A stretch of 64,000 nt of DNA from Excoecaria cochinchinensis (Eukaryota; Streptophyta; Magnoliopsida; Malpighiales; Euphorbiaceae): the NCBI GenBank assembly GCA_947683425.1, contig CANTUQ010000003.1:6483501-6547500 (forward strand), read 5' to 3'. Below the pieces are notes generated by a model, which saw nothing but the letters and a program-made list of their open reading frames with translations, searched no databases and was not told the origin of the DNA. Positions 11,560 through 23,156 of the stretch are shown here, in pieces (position 1 is the first letter of the stretch; every line of letters begins with the position of its first letter). Position numbers and translations under genes: made by a program.

Positions 11560-12128
11560 GAACTTGATGTTCGGAAGAGACTGAGAAAGCCTTAAGGAAA
11601 GGTTTTAAAGATAATACTCTAAAGAGACTAAGAATGCCTTAAAAAGGTCTTAAAGATAATGCTCCTAAGAGACTAAGAATTCATGTGAAAAAGGTCTTAA
11701 AGATAATGCTCCGAAGAGACTGAGAATGCCTGTGAAAAAGGTCTTAAAGATAATGCTCCGAAAAGACTGAGAATGTCTAAAAAGGACTCAAAGATAATGC
11801 TCCAAAGAGACTGAGAATGCCTTAAAAAAGGTCTTGAAGATAATGCTCCAAAGAGACTGAGAATGCCTGTGAAAAAGGTCTTAAAAATAATGCTCCGAAG
11901 AGACTGGGAATGCCTGTGAACGAGGTCTTAAAGATAATGCTCTGAAGAGACTGAGAATGCCTGTGAAAAAGGTCTTAAAGATAATGCTCCGAAGAGACTG
12001 AGAATGCCTGTGAACAAGGTCTTAAAGATAATGCTCTGAAGAGACTGAGAATGCCTGTGAACAAGGGTCTTAAAGATAATGCTCCGAAGAGACTGAGAAT
12101 GCCTGTGAAAAAGGTCTTAAAGATAATC
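11560..12128. repeat. Tandem array of about twelve 47-bp units
   Basis: The unit contains GATAATGCTCCGAAGAGACT, GAGAATGCCTG and AAAAAGGTCTTAAA, with small indels between copies. It lies at the 3' end of the T1 internal region, where Tat/Ogre-lineage elements commonly carry variable satellite-like repeats. Confidence 0.9.
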
Positions 12129-12133
12129 CCTCC

Positions 12134-14060
12134 ATGGGCTTACATGATTTCGACTTGCGTGGGCTTTATCTTGAACTCATCTTGCTGAAGTTGTCCTTTG
12201 GTTCGGCCTTTTTCTTGTTAAGTTATTGGCACAAAAGTACGTACAAAAGATTGTGTGTGCATAATGTGTTTACAGGAATATATCCTAGAGATTGTGCATG
12301 CACGTGTAAAATGCTATATTCAGATATGAGGTGTATGCAAAAATGGACAGACCACATCCCAGGTGGTTAAGGGGTTCATTAAGGATATTGTTCGGCTGCT
12401 CCCATTGTCTGATGCCCCCAAGGATCTAGAAAAGTATTGTCTTGGCTTTAGGAATTCGGACCCGTAATCTCTTCAAAGAGAACTGACCCGTGTGCAATTT
12501 TTGCCCCCGGTCAATGAGGATTTTGTCCCCCAGGACTCTGAATCAAGTTTCGCATAAAGGAAAGTCATTCGGAGTAATGCCGCCTTATCGCTCCAGGTTT
12601 CAAAAGTCATTATTTTAAAGGTAGTGCGTCCCTTGTGGATTTTAACACTAGCTTTTCTTAGTAGGAAATGCGTCACTTTGTGGATTTTCACATAACCCTG
12701 TGCCTAATTTTTGCCTGTAATGGATCCAACCCATTCCAGCGGCTTTTTTCATTTTTTTATTAAGGACAGACTGGCTGTTCCCAGGTTTTCACCCTGCCCT
12801 TTGGCCTAACTTTTGCTTAGAGAGCTAGTCACGGTTTTCATCTCTAACGGACTTTTTTTTTGTCATTTAAGGGGTAGGAGGAGGATTTGTTACGTGAAAA
12901 ATCATTATTATTGCTTTGATAATTGCTCAAGTATATGTCCTTATGCTTGCAACAGGTTTTTCTTAACCGTTTAATCGCATGTTTATACCTAGCTTATGTA
13001 TGCATTTCTATCTCTATGCACCATATGGCAAAAAGAATGACCATGACTAGACATGTGATTACAAAACACTAGTTTTATTTAGTTTCAATGAGTAACAACT
13101 TAGGTGCACCCGACTCCTGTTATCAATCAGCCCTCTCGGGTTTTCTTGATTGATCATTTTCTCTCAGACCTTATTTTATCCTTTGAATGCGGATTCTAGA
13201 TTTAACGTTGGGGACGAGAATCAACTCGAATGCATAAATGCACTCATGGCTTCTCTCTTGAAGCTCAAGAAACACCATATGCCTCTTCTTACGTACCAAA
13301 CCTTATTAAAAGGTCATCTCCGCTAATTGGATAAGACTGAACCAAGAATCAATAGGTCTTACTTTGGTTATAACGTCAGGCTTAGGTAGATTGTCAAAGA
13401 AGGATCGGGTTGCTAGAGAAAAATGGCCTCAATATTTACTCGACTGATGGATGAACTATTTTCAGCTCAGTTGCACATACAAAGGTATTCTTGAATTTGG
13501 GCTTGATAATATCCTAACACATCAGGATCAGCTAAAAGGGTAATTGTCGAAACTCGTCAAGTGGTTATTACCCTGAGCTCTTTTTTTTTTTTTTTTTTTT
13601 TTTTTTCGAGCTCATGTCTTTGCGCCTAATTAAAACCCTCTTCCCAAAGTGTAAACTCGTCCTTACTAGGGTGATTTTTTATAAGCCAAAGAATTGTCAA
13701 TGATGTATATCCGTTCTTGTTAGAGCGACCATTTTTTCTAAGGGGAGGTAAAAATCATTTTAGGCGAAGGGTAGCTTCAACATGTGTAATAACAAAATCA
13801 ATACGCATTTAGCATACCAAAATAAAGGCTCAACGGGCTAGCAAGCGATTGCAAAACAAGGGTAGGAAATGGTCATTTAGAGAGCTATACAAAGAAATGA
13901 TTGTCTAAATCATTTTCTATGTTCCGTCTTATTCAGGGATCACTTTGATGGGTAATCAAAAAGGTTCTAGTGCTCTTAGTGAGTTTTCATCCTATCCCTT
14001 AATTGCAACTAGTTTTTCTTCTCTCTTTTTTTTAAAAAAATTTTAATCTCACTTTAGGAG
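12134..14060 (-). repeat. Conserved non-coding block of family B, T1 copy
   Basis: No long open frame, yet it recurs in all four family B elements: 37600-39065 (same strand), 45560-47118 (opposite strand) and, in part, 58930-59870 (same strand). Shared landmarks include TGGATTTTCACATAACC, CCTCTCGGGTTTTCTTGATT, CTTGAAGCTCAAGAAACACC and CCAAACCTTATT. It holds a 26-base T run at 13581-13606. Function unknown; its place between the coding region and the 3' repeats suggests a long 3' untranslated segment. Confidence 0.7.
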
Positions 14061-14271
14061 TTAAGTTGAATGCAACCAAGATTACTATTTATTAAACTAA
14101 ATAAAATAGTGTTTATTAAACTAATGCCTTAATCATGATTACCACTTATGCTTGATGCAATAAGATATGACAATGCATATATAAGAAAAGCCCATATTAT
14201 TAAAACAGGAAAGAGACACAAGTGCATAGTTCAGGAATACACTTTAGAAAAGGAAAAGCATTATAACAACT

Positions 14272-15557
14272 CTAATTCTTCCTTTCTTCCTCCAAGCCAG
14301 GCACCAATTCTTGAATGCAATCTCTTAGAGGGCGACAATAGTCTATCCTATGCCCTGTGTACTGGTGATATGCACAATACCAATCCATTCTGTGCCTAGG
14401 CTTTCCTTGACTTGGGGTAGGCCTAGCTGGTAAGGGTTGCAACTTCCCTTCCTTGATGAGATGAGCGAAGTGCCAAGATAGAGGCTTGCCCGAGATGGTG
14501 AGGTGCTTAAGAGTCGTTCCGGTGGTTGAGACCTCTGCTGCCTTGGTATTGCCCCCATTGCCACTGCAGTTTCCTTTGCTTTTGCCTAAGGCCAGGTTTG
14601 AAGATTTAGCCATTTTATCCAGATGTTCAGCCTCAGCTTCAATGGCTATACCTTTTAAGGACTCCCAATCCTTCAGCCCTTCATCTTTAGCCCATCTTTC
14701 AAGTATGGGATGGCATTCCTAATAAATAGCTTGATCTGGTTTGGAGTGTTCGGCCTCTTCTTCATCTCCATTACCCGGTTCCTCCATCGGGTCAAGTACT
14801 CATGGAATGACTCGTCCGGCTTTTATTATAGTAACTCTAGATCTTTCAGAGTGACCTCCATCCTTGTACTACAGTCATATTGCTGGAGGAACTTCTCCGT
14901 CAACAGATCCCAGTCTTCTTTTGTTCTCCGATCAAGTTCGTGATACCAGCCCACCGCAAGACCTGTCAAACTTAAACAGAAGTGTTCCACCTTCTGCCTC
15001 TTTGTTAGCGTGGCACTTTTCATTATCAAAGAGTACTGCTTGATGTGTGCAGTGGGGTTCGATGTGCCATCAAATTTCGGGACATCAGGCATCTTAAAGT
15101 TCAAGGGGATTAGATCTTCTCCATCCAGCTCTTTGTCTTCGCGGTTCATCCCTTGACCCCTTGTCAACATCTTCGCCATTGCCTCGAACTTTTCTTCCAT
15201 CTTCTTCTAGATGGTATCTTCTGTCTGGGGTGCTTTCCTTCTAACTGACAAGGGTTCTCTATATTCATGCACTTCGAGGTCCTCTTCCATTCTATGGGCT
15301 ACTCCTCTCTTTTGCCCTCCTGACGTGGCAGCCCCTAGGTCCATTGCTAGTGGACGTACATCCTCCGGCGGATCCTCTCTGGCCTCCTCCTATTCTTTTT
15401 ATCTCATGGGAGGAGGCACCAGGTTTTGTGGCGCAGCTGGTTGAGCCATTGCGACCATCATGGCTATCATCCGGTTCTCGAATTCTTTGAACCTTCAACT
15501 CACTTCTTCAGCTATCAAGGCCCTGGTAGCATCTGCCTCCCTCGATGAATCGGCCAT
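14272..15557 (-). pseudogene. Broken gag, Ogre/Tat type (T1)
   Basis: Reading on the minus strand, ATG at 15557 opens MADSSREADATRALIAEEV, which soon meets stops. The frame 15200-14826 encodes the capsid core (FKMPDVPKFDGTSNPTAH, QKVEHFCLSLTGLAVGWYH, WDLLTEKFLQQYD). After more breaks, 14613-14272 encodes the C-terminus with LKHLTISGKPLSWHF and the YCAYHQYTGHRIDYC knuckle-like motif. The N-terminus matches the T4 gag at 42840. Several stops and frame changes make a functional protein unlikely. No pol follows it. Confidence 0.8.
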
Positions 15558-15639
15558 TTCTGGAGATTCTCTGAATGCCTATTGATTGCACTTGACTTGA
15601 TTCTGGTTGCTCAATCAAATCCCACTGATAATGCGACTG

Positions 15640-16609
15640 TCAGAACCCCTAACCAGCTAGGAAGGTGGTCTTTGATCGTTGAAAGATTAAAGAGTTAGAA
15701 TGATGCGTGAGTAATACTAATACTTGGTCGTGCTGTGCAATAAAAACGGTATACAATGGCTAAAAGAGATTACAATGATACATGTGAAATATTTGAAAAA
15801 CTATACACAGGATGATATGTACATGTAATAATTATATGCAAAGAATAAAATGTATACATGAGGAGGAAATAATAAAATTTTATTTGTGCATAAATGACAT
15901 GAATATGCAATGCATCATCCATAACCACATGCAAGCAGATAGATCCTTCCAACCTTATTGCCCCCACACACGAGGTTGTGCGGTCTCTGTCCTAGGTGGG
16001 CTTGGTCCATGGGTTAATAGGGAACCCTATGGATGCGCATGGTGCTCAGTGAAAACCGGCAGCATAACCTCTCTTAGCTAATGTGCATATGCATGGGTGT
16101 TGACTATCATGTATTTAGGTAGTCCAAATAAGTTGACATGGGCCTATCGGGGCATGAAAACCTTTAATTAGGTGACCAATCAGATTATTTGGGTTTGTCC
16201 AATACAAAAAAATCCATATAGCAAGCAAGGTATTATGGTTCATACCACCTAGCGGAAGTATCTATTGTCGTTACATGAGCTTTAGTCAAGGTGATGATAC
16301 TTTAGGTCTACCCAAGCATGGTCCCTGCCAACAGGTCTAGCTCATCACGAGCATAACGACCGATCGGGTCTCCATTTAATATACCATGATGGTACGAGGC
16401 TTGGGCTGGTGATTATCCTTAACACTTCCCTACATTCAGTGAATATAGAGTCGTGCTTCGGGAACGCATCGGGGAGAGGGACCAAACTAGCATAGATCTA
16501 AGGCTCTAATGAGATGCGATGCAGTTTCGAAAAAGGATGAAATTTTTAAATTAAAACTCAATTATAAATTTTAACCAAGGCACTTTCGAATCAAAGTCTC
16601 GAGTATTGT
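15640..16609 (-). repeat. Family B leader region between PBS and gag (T1)
   Basis: Non-coding sequence between the PBS and gag. About 15950-16609 is strongly similar to 41842-42500 of T4 (opposite strand) and 61400-62036 of T5; shared words include CCATGATGGTACGAGGC, GGGCTGGTGATTATCC and CCCTGCCAAC. As the 5' leader of the transcript it could hold packaging or translation signals, which is inference. Confidence 0.7.
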
Positions 16610-16626
16610 CCCCAGCGGAGTTGCAA
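16610..16626 (-). other. T1 primer-binding site, tRNA-Arg type (decayed)
   Basis: The minus strand reads TTGCAACTCCGCTGGGG. It matches the complement of plant tRNA-Arg(ACG) (TGGCGACTCCACTGGGG) with three substitutions. T4 and T5 keep the TGGCGACT start. Confidence 0.7.
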
Positions 16627-16627
16627 C

Positions 16628-19321
16628 TATGACGCGCGCCGAACCCCGTCGGATGCCCCGAAGGCCCTTTTTTAAGGCGATCGGGATGAGGTTCATAAAA
16701 ACTTATGAGAAATTACAAGTATGTCTATGTTGGGCAATAAGGAGGTTTCATGAAGTCGCCACCCAATAGAACATTGGGAAAGGTCGTCTAGCCTCAGTGA
16801 GCCTAAGACGGCGCATATGCATCCATTTTGGGAAGCCAGAGATATCTTGAAGACTTCATACCAATAGAACATTGGGATGACCCTCTAACCCCGTGGAGCC
16901 TAGGATTATGTAAGTTGGGCCTTTTGATGGGCAACGGGAGATATCTTAGAGGCTCCATGCTGAAACGGCCCTCTAACCTCGTTAAGCCTAAGACCAGAGT
17001 GGGTCGGGACTTCCCATTTAATCATACCTTGATTAAGGTTACAATTGAGTTTTAAATTTATGTGTTTCATCCTATTTCTCATTAAATGCAATTAATTAAA
17101 GCGCAGGTTGTCCATTCAAGGGAAGCGGTAAATAAATAAAGCATAATTAAAGTAAAGTGCATGAAAATAAATGCAACAAAACTAGGGGCGGAATACAACC
17201 CCAATTGTAAATAAAATACAAATCATGCATAAATCGGGCTATTCATTAAAGATGAGGACATTGGTCCTCCCATGCATATTTATTATGAAACAGTTTTGAT
17301 GTGATGATTTTGGATGGAGAAAATTGAGACATTAGTCCCATTTTTATTAAGAAAAGTTCAAACTTAATTAATAAAAAATGTTTGCTGATTTTCTTTCTAA
17401 CGTGCCTAAATAAACAATTTTATAAGAAAACTAAATAGCAAAATAAGTAGAAAAGCAAAATAAATAAATAAATATTACAAATAATCAAAATAAATATATA
17501 ATCCAAACAAGCCTTCTGGATCTCCCCGTGTGCTCGTAAAAATGCCCAAGAGGGAAAATGAGATGTGAAATAAAAATAAAACACAAATAAAATAATGTTA
17601 GTAATTGAATCAATTAAAATCAATTAAATATAAAATAAATGATAAAATAAAATAAAATGAGATAAAATGAAATGATATCAAAATAACAAATGAATTAACA
17701 TGTTAATTAATTAATATGTAAAAATATGAACATGATAATATTGAAAATAAATAAGTGAACAAAATATTTAATATATGATAATGACAATGGAAAAGAATAA
17801 AAAAATGATTAAATAAATAACATGGTTAATTGATGTATCGCAATTAATATAAAACCTTTACATGGTAAAAATATCAATTAAAATGAATTTATTAATTACA
17901 TGTTAAAAATAATGAGAAATCAAAGAAATATAAATTATTTACATGTTAGGAATTAAAAGAGATCAATATTCACATGAATAAAAATGTAATAATATATATA
18001 CATAACAAAACAAATATAACAATAATAGAATAAATAAATCAATAAATGGGAACAATAAATAAATTAATGAAAACAATAAAATATACACGAATAAGAATAA
18101 AATCATATATAAACAAAATAAATAAATAGCTGACAATGATAAAAATAAATATGAATAAATTAAATATGAACAAAAGAATAAGAAGAACAAGCCCGAAATG
18201 TTTACCCTCAGAGCTTCGGATTTGATGAAGGTAAAAAGGATGATTGATTTCCTTTTTTTTTTGTTTGCAAGATTAGAATTGAGATATGAAAATGTTGGAA
18301 TTTTATTCCAAGAAAAATAGGCTTGAAAAAAATGAAGAAAGAAAATTAACAATTCTTTAAGAATAAAGAATTAATTTCTTTACCTAATGAATGATTTTTA
18401 TTGATTAAAAATAAAATAAAAAAAATGATTTTAAAAACAAACAATGATTTTGTTTATCTCAAAATAAAATATTTTTAAAAAATCAAATGAAAAAAATTAG
18501 ATTTTGATAACAAACACTTATTTTGTTTGTATCAAAATTAATTTTCCATCAAAAAGAGATTCAAAAGAAAATCAATGAAAAAAGTTTAATTGAACACAAA
18601 AAAAAAAGAAAAAAGGAATTTTGAGAGTAAATAATTGTTCTATTTGTCTCAAAATTAAATCAAACAACAAAACTCCTTCCAAATATATGTTTAGAAGAAA
18701 TTATGTTGGAAAAAAAATGAAAGATGAACATTTCTCTTTTAATTTTTGCTTGGGGAAAAATCTGGAATTTCCTTTAGAGAGAAATTGAGAGGAAGAAGAA
18801 GAAGAAGAGAAAAGATGAAAAAACCCTAGAAAAAATCCTCCCCCTTTTGATTTTTTATCTTATTCTTTTTATATGAAGAAAATAGGAAAACCTAACTAAT
18901 TAAGGAGAAAAAATCAATCAAATCAGATATTATTTAATTTGAATTTTAAAAATGAAAAAAAATCCCCTGAAACCTTAAAAAATGGGATAAAAAACTGATT
19001 TTTAGGTCCAGAAATTGGAACAAAATGATTTTGGGGCCAAAAAGACCATTTGCGATAGAACAGGTGCTACGGACGCCCGTCGGCGAGCGCGCGACACTGG
19101 GAATTTTTTTTTTGTTAGATTTTATTTTTCAATTAAACTAAAAATATTTTAATTTCTAAACCCTAATTTTCAAATCTAATTTTTTATTATTTTTTAATTT
19201 TTCACTCTAAAATGCAAATTTTACAAGAAAATCACCACTTTTAACCTTTTTGCCTGTGGCAAGGCATCTTATCATCATTGGGTAATTCTGATCTGGACTG
19301 CCTCAGGACCTGATGTCTACA
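16628..19321 (-). repeat. T1 5' LTR, about 2.69 kb
   Basis: On the minus strand it begins TGTAGACATC at 19321 and ends GGCGCGCGTCATA at 16628, next to the PBS. Very A+T-rich centre (17600-18200) with many AATAAATAAA words; only a short GC patch (about 19076-19100). No gene. Confidence 0.8.
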
Positions 19322-19360
19322 GTGATTCTTCAATTATTATGGTTAATCATCATTTATTTA

Positions 19361-19361
<1 letters not shown>

Positions 19362-19400
<39 letters not shown>

Positions 19401-19481
19401 CCAAATATATATATATATGTAAATATGAAACCTTAAGAGATAAATAGGAATACAATCACTTATTCAAAATAAGAGATATTT

Positions 19482-19521
<40 letters not shown>
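19362..19521. repeat. CA and AT microsatellites
   Basis: A (CA)n run (about 19362-19382) is followed by TA runs at about 19383-19418 and a longer one at about 19482-19521, all within the copia-like LTR. Confidence 0.9.
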
Positions 19522-19525
<4 letters not shown>

Positions 19526-20288
19526 ACTTCAAAATTAAATATAAATACCTATATTTATATATTATTTCGAAATAACCTAATAAAATCCATTTTGTTCATT
19601 TTGGTCTTGGTGTGTGACCCAATAAGTTTATATTATATTGGCAATGGGCCTAATCCCATAATAAGCCCACAAGTCATAATTGGTCTCTAGCAAGACATTA
19701 TGACTACTCAAATAATATAAATATCGTTAGTCCGATTTTAACCTAACAATAAAACATGCTATTATCCTTTTGTCACACAATATCTTGTTCGAACATAAGT
19801 CATGGTCCATGTCAAACTTAAATTGTTCAAACATATAATTTCTCGATCACTAAGTAGACTGATAAATTCAAATGACATTGATCACACTATCAATTCATTC
19901 GAGCATGGCCATGCATTTTACAGTCCTACTTATCGAGGGGCCCAATAGATATCTCTCTCAAAAGAGAGGGACAAATTCCATCTTGATTCTTTACTTTCCT
20001 TTTCATAATTCTCATTATGTCTGATCATAAACTTTATAATTATCCGATTAAAGATAACTGATGCGGAACCTAATAGCTAACAAGCTACAAACCCACACAT
20101 ACAAGATGGTTAGCAAAGAAATAAAGAGATAAAAATCCCTCCCTATTGAACTCCCAATCACCCTATGATTGGAAATGAAAATAATCGAAAAGACAACAAA
20201 CAACTCCCTCTCTAAGCAAGTTTAATTCGGCCAAGCCAATTGAATTAATCAAGAAAATGAAAAGTTACCCCTTACAATCTCATTTTTG

Positions 20289-20304
20289 TGGAGTATATAT
20301 ACTC
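20289..20304 (-). promoter_or_regulatory. Putative TATA box inside a 16-bp palindrome
   Basis: GGAGTATATATACTCC is a perfect palindrome about 575 bp from the LTR start, a reasonable place for the core promoter. The other LTR has the form GGAGTATATATAGTCC near 23458-23473. Confidence 0.5.
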
Positions 20305-20577
20305 CCTTAAGCTAAAAAAAACCCTAATTAATCAAATAGGCCTTAAAACATGGGCCTTATATCAAGATAACTAAAGCCCACACTAATTAACTTAAAATAC
20401 AGCACAAAAAGCCTAAAAAGAACTAATTAAATAAGCCCAAGCTAATTAAAGCTCATTTCACTTAAATAAACCCAAAAGAATAAGTTAAGGCCTAATATAT
20501 TACAAATAATCATATAAAAATAATAAATAAAAGCCTAAACTAAAAGCCCAAACAAAACAGCCCATTAAGTCCATTAA

Positions 20578-20718
20578 TTGGCACATGCATTGCACATGTA
20601 ATGTGTCACATGATGTGCACATGCATATGGTACATGCATAGCACATGACATGGCACATGTCGAGCACATGTCAAAGCACATGGATGACACATGTCAAGAT
20701 CACATGACTTGCACATGC
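20578..20718. repeat. Cluster of eleven CACATG words in the 3' LTR
   Basis: Eleven CACATG hexamers, mostly within GCACATG, in about 140 bp; the matching cluster in the other LTR (23745-23888) has ten. CACATG is a known recognition word for plant MYC-type bHLH factors. In element orientation the cluster lies upstream of the TATA motif. Confidence 0.8.
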
Positions 20719-20871
20719 CTCTTTTCAAAGTCTCTTTTTGATTCGGCTTCTTCATAGCTACAGTAAACCACCTTCAAGCCTTCTTGAACTTCCCCAAATT
20801 TGATCTCCATAAATTCGAACTTGCAATGTTTATAATATTGCAATGTTGAACCACCCCTTGTGCACGCATCA

Positions 20872-20892
20872 TTCGCTCCCTCTTAAGAAAAG
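20872..20892 (-). promoter_or_regulatory. Polypurine tract of the small element
   Basis: The minus strand reads CTTAAGAGGGAGCGAA directly before the 3' LTR start. Confidence 0.7.
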
Positions 20893-20900
20893 ATTCATCC

Positions 20901-21335
20901 TCAAATCTTCGTCTTGTTCAAGTTGCGAATGGAAACTTGTAGAATGAATTCATCTTCATATACGATCTTTTGAACAGGTGGAAATAAAATGAATGCTTCT
21001 TCAGCTGAGGACTCATCATGTTCCTGCAATTTAACAAAAACACTAGGAAAAACATGATTATTCAATACAACCATTTCATTCTGATCATGGTCCTCTCCTT
21101 TCTCCATGTTCAACTCAGCTTCCTTAAGCACTATAGGATCAATCATAACATGCTGATCTTCCATCTCAACTAAACAAACATCTTCCTTCTCACTCAAAAC
21201 AACAACTACTTCACTTCCACTGATTTCTTCTTCACTCACAACCTCATTTTCATACAAATCTATAGCATCTCTTTCAGCTTCACACATAATCTCTTCCATT
21301 GCAACTTCCTCTTTCTTTCTTTTCTCCTTTCTCAA
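20901..21335 (-). CDS. Acidic 144-residue ORF, unknown function
   Basis: Open frame of 144 codons ending about 30 bp before the 3' LTR. After a basic start (MRKEKRKKEE) it is rich in Glu, Asp and Val, with no cysteine knuckle, D-S/T-G or RT motif. A candidate gag N-terminus lies just upstream in the same direction (21588-21421), separated by a stop. It may be a remnant of a longer gag-derived reading frame or an accessory ORF; I do not recognise it. The LTR setting means transcription would start at the 5' LTR near 23157-24018. Confidence 0.4.
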   Translation of the reverse strand: MRKEKRKKEEVAMEEIMCEAERDAIDLYENEVVSEEEISGSEVVVVLSEKEDVCLVEMEDQHVMIDPIVLKEAELNMEKGEDHDQNEMVVLNNHVFPSVFVKLQEHDESSAEEAFILFPPVQKIVYEDEFILQVSIRNLNKTKI

Positions 21336-21420
21336 ACACTTATCTAGCTATCCAAAGAGTTGTTTAAACCTCAATTCCATATCTTCAGAATCTTTATTTT
21401 TCCTATGACGGTCAATTGAT

Positions 21421-21588
21421 TTACTTTAATTTTTTTATTTTAGTAGATTCATTTATTCTCTCCTCCATCCTATCCATCCTAGTATTTAACTTCTTGAACT
21501 CATTAATGAAGGCTTTGTACATCATTTTCATATCAGGCATCGCTTCCTCCTCCTCATGCATTATTTCCTTTCCTTCCCTTCTTGACAT
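21421..21588 (-). pseudogene. Gag N-terminus-like fragment, 55 codons
   Basis: ATG at 21588 opens MSRREGKEIMHEEEE, then a heptad-like segment (FINEFKKLNTRMDRMEERI) and a stop. A coiled-coil start of this kind is common in plant Ty3 gag. The reading continues brokenly toward the acidic ORF at 21335. Confidence 0.45.
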
Positions 21589-21599
21589 GATCTAAAGTC

Positions 21600-23140
21600 T
21601 GCAAAAAAAATGTTAGATAATAGCCTCACACACTCCCTCACGTGTTTACACTCAAAGGATGCCACTTCTCTCGTGTGTCACTCAATAAGGCTTTTACCCT
21701 CTTTTAAGCTCACACACTCAAGCCTTTTACCACTCTAATTGCTACTCTAAAATTGCACTTCAGAAGTCAATCAACAAACCAAAATTTTGGGTACGTTTTA
21801 AGAAATAAAGAAACAATAATCTAACAATAAAAGAAAGCTCAAAACTAGAAAGGTAGACACTAGACACAATGAAGGTGGTATACGGACAAGACTGGCATAC
21901 CACTTGATTATATCCAAATTAGAGTATTAAAACAAGCAAAGATACTCTAACAATGTAAAAGGAACAAAAGCTAGCTTAAAACAAAGAAATAAGCAACAAG
22001 AATTAAGAAAAATGACAATCTAGATAAAATATATGAATCTAATTCACTACAAAGTAAACCAAATATAGAACCTAGTTATTCTACCCAACAAAGCAAGAAA
22101 ATAACAAAGAAACCTAATTATACTAAGTAAGGCAGAATGCACTCAAGACAATTCAATTTAGAGCCAAAAAATGATGAATAGGCCGAATAGTGTATCGAGC
22201 TCCAATTAATGTGTCAAGTTGTGTGCAAAAGGATGGCAAAATGATATGAAAACGATAGCAAAATGGTAGAAAAATGATGGCAAAATAATACTAAAATGGT
22301 ATGATCAAAAATGATTCAAAAAATGGTGGAACAAATGAATAAGATATGATAAAATGGCAGCTCAAATAGATAATAAATGATATCAAAAATGGATAAGAAA
22401 TGGATATCACAAATGGTGGGTCAATGATTGGAAAGTAAATCCTTGGTTAAGTAGGATTAGAATTATAACTCCAATTCTGATATGGATTAGGATTTTTGAA
22501 AACCTAAACCCAAAGGGATAAGGATTAATTTTACTAACAATTAAAGGATTCCTAATTCCCCAAGCAATATGGATTAATTTTCTCCCACCTATTATAGGAT
22601 TTGGATTTGCCCTTTGCTATATAAACCCTCCTTGGCCGAATTGCTCCCTACCCTTTTCTCCTCCTATATTCCTTTCTTTCACGTTTTTTTTTCTTCTTTT
22701 CTCTATTTCTTCTATTCTTTTCTTTTGTATGTTTTTCTTTCTTTTCTTCTTGCTGTTTATTTTTTTTAATAAATTTCAGCAGTCAAATCAAAACAAACTC
22801 ATACAGGGTTCGAATTTCTAAACCCAAAGATGTTGTACTTCTTTTTTTTTCTTCTCTTTTATTTATTTTTATAATTTCAGCAAACAAACTATAACTTCTA
22901 CTCCCAAAATTCAGATTTCAAGCCAAGGATAATCAATGTTTTGGTTCAATGCAAAAATCAGAATCTCAAGGGCAAAAAAAGTAAATAAAACAAAGGCAAA
23001 GAAAAGGCTAATTTAACACACACACAAAAAAAATAGAAAAATCAGAAACTTGATGAAACTAAATTCGGCACAAAGATAAAAGAATCATGAAAAAGAAAAC
23101 ACAACCCTAACATTAAGATAAATAGGAATTTACCTTACTT
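21600..23140 (-). other. Non-coding leader/internal part of the small element
   Basis: A+T-rich sequence with no long ORF. 22190-22440 has many near-repeats of AAATGGTA/ATGATGGCAAAAT, and 22640-22870 is pyrimidine-rich. Nothing recognisable as a gene. Confidence 0.6.
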
Positions 23141-23141
23141 T

Positions 23142-23154
23142 GGCTCTGATACCA
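23142..23154 (-). other. Primer-binding site, tRNA-iMet
   Basis: The minus strand reads TGGTATCAGAGCC two bases after the 5' LTR end at 23157. Confidence 0.85.
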
Positions 23155-23156
23155 AA

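Larger units (their letters stand above)
9587..19321 (-). mobile_element. T1: family B (Ogre/Tat-like) element, gag remnant, no pol
   Basis: Minus-strand element: 5' LTR 16628-19321, PBS 16610-16626, leader, broken gag (14272-15557), conserved non-coding block, tandem repeats, PPT 10938-10955 and 3' LTR from 10937 leftward, interrupted at 9587 by the tandem family A array. The internal region of about 5.7 kb has no protease, RT, RNase H or integrase that I can find. Ogre/Tat assignment rests on the tRNA-Arg PBS, TGTAGACA termini, gag wording (FKMPDVPKFDGT; YCAYHQYTGH) and repeats before the 3' LTR. GTGAT just right of 19321 is the candidate TSD; its partner is off-window. Confidence 0.75.
20059..20871 (-). 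repeat. 3' LTR of the small element, 813 bp
   Basis: Minus orientation: begins TGATGCGTGCAC at 20871 and ends GGTTCCGCATCA at 20059. Contains a cluster of CACATG words (20578-20718) and a palindromic TATA motif (about 20289-20304). Confidence 0.85.
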
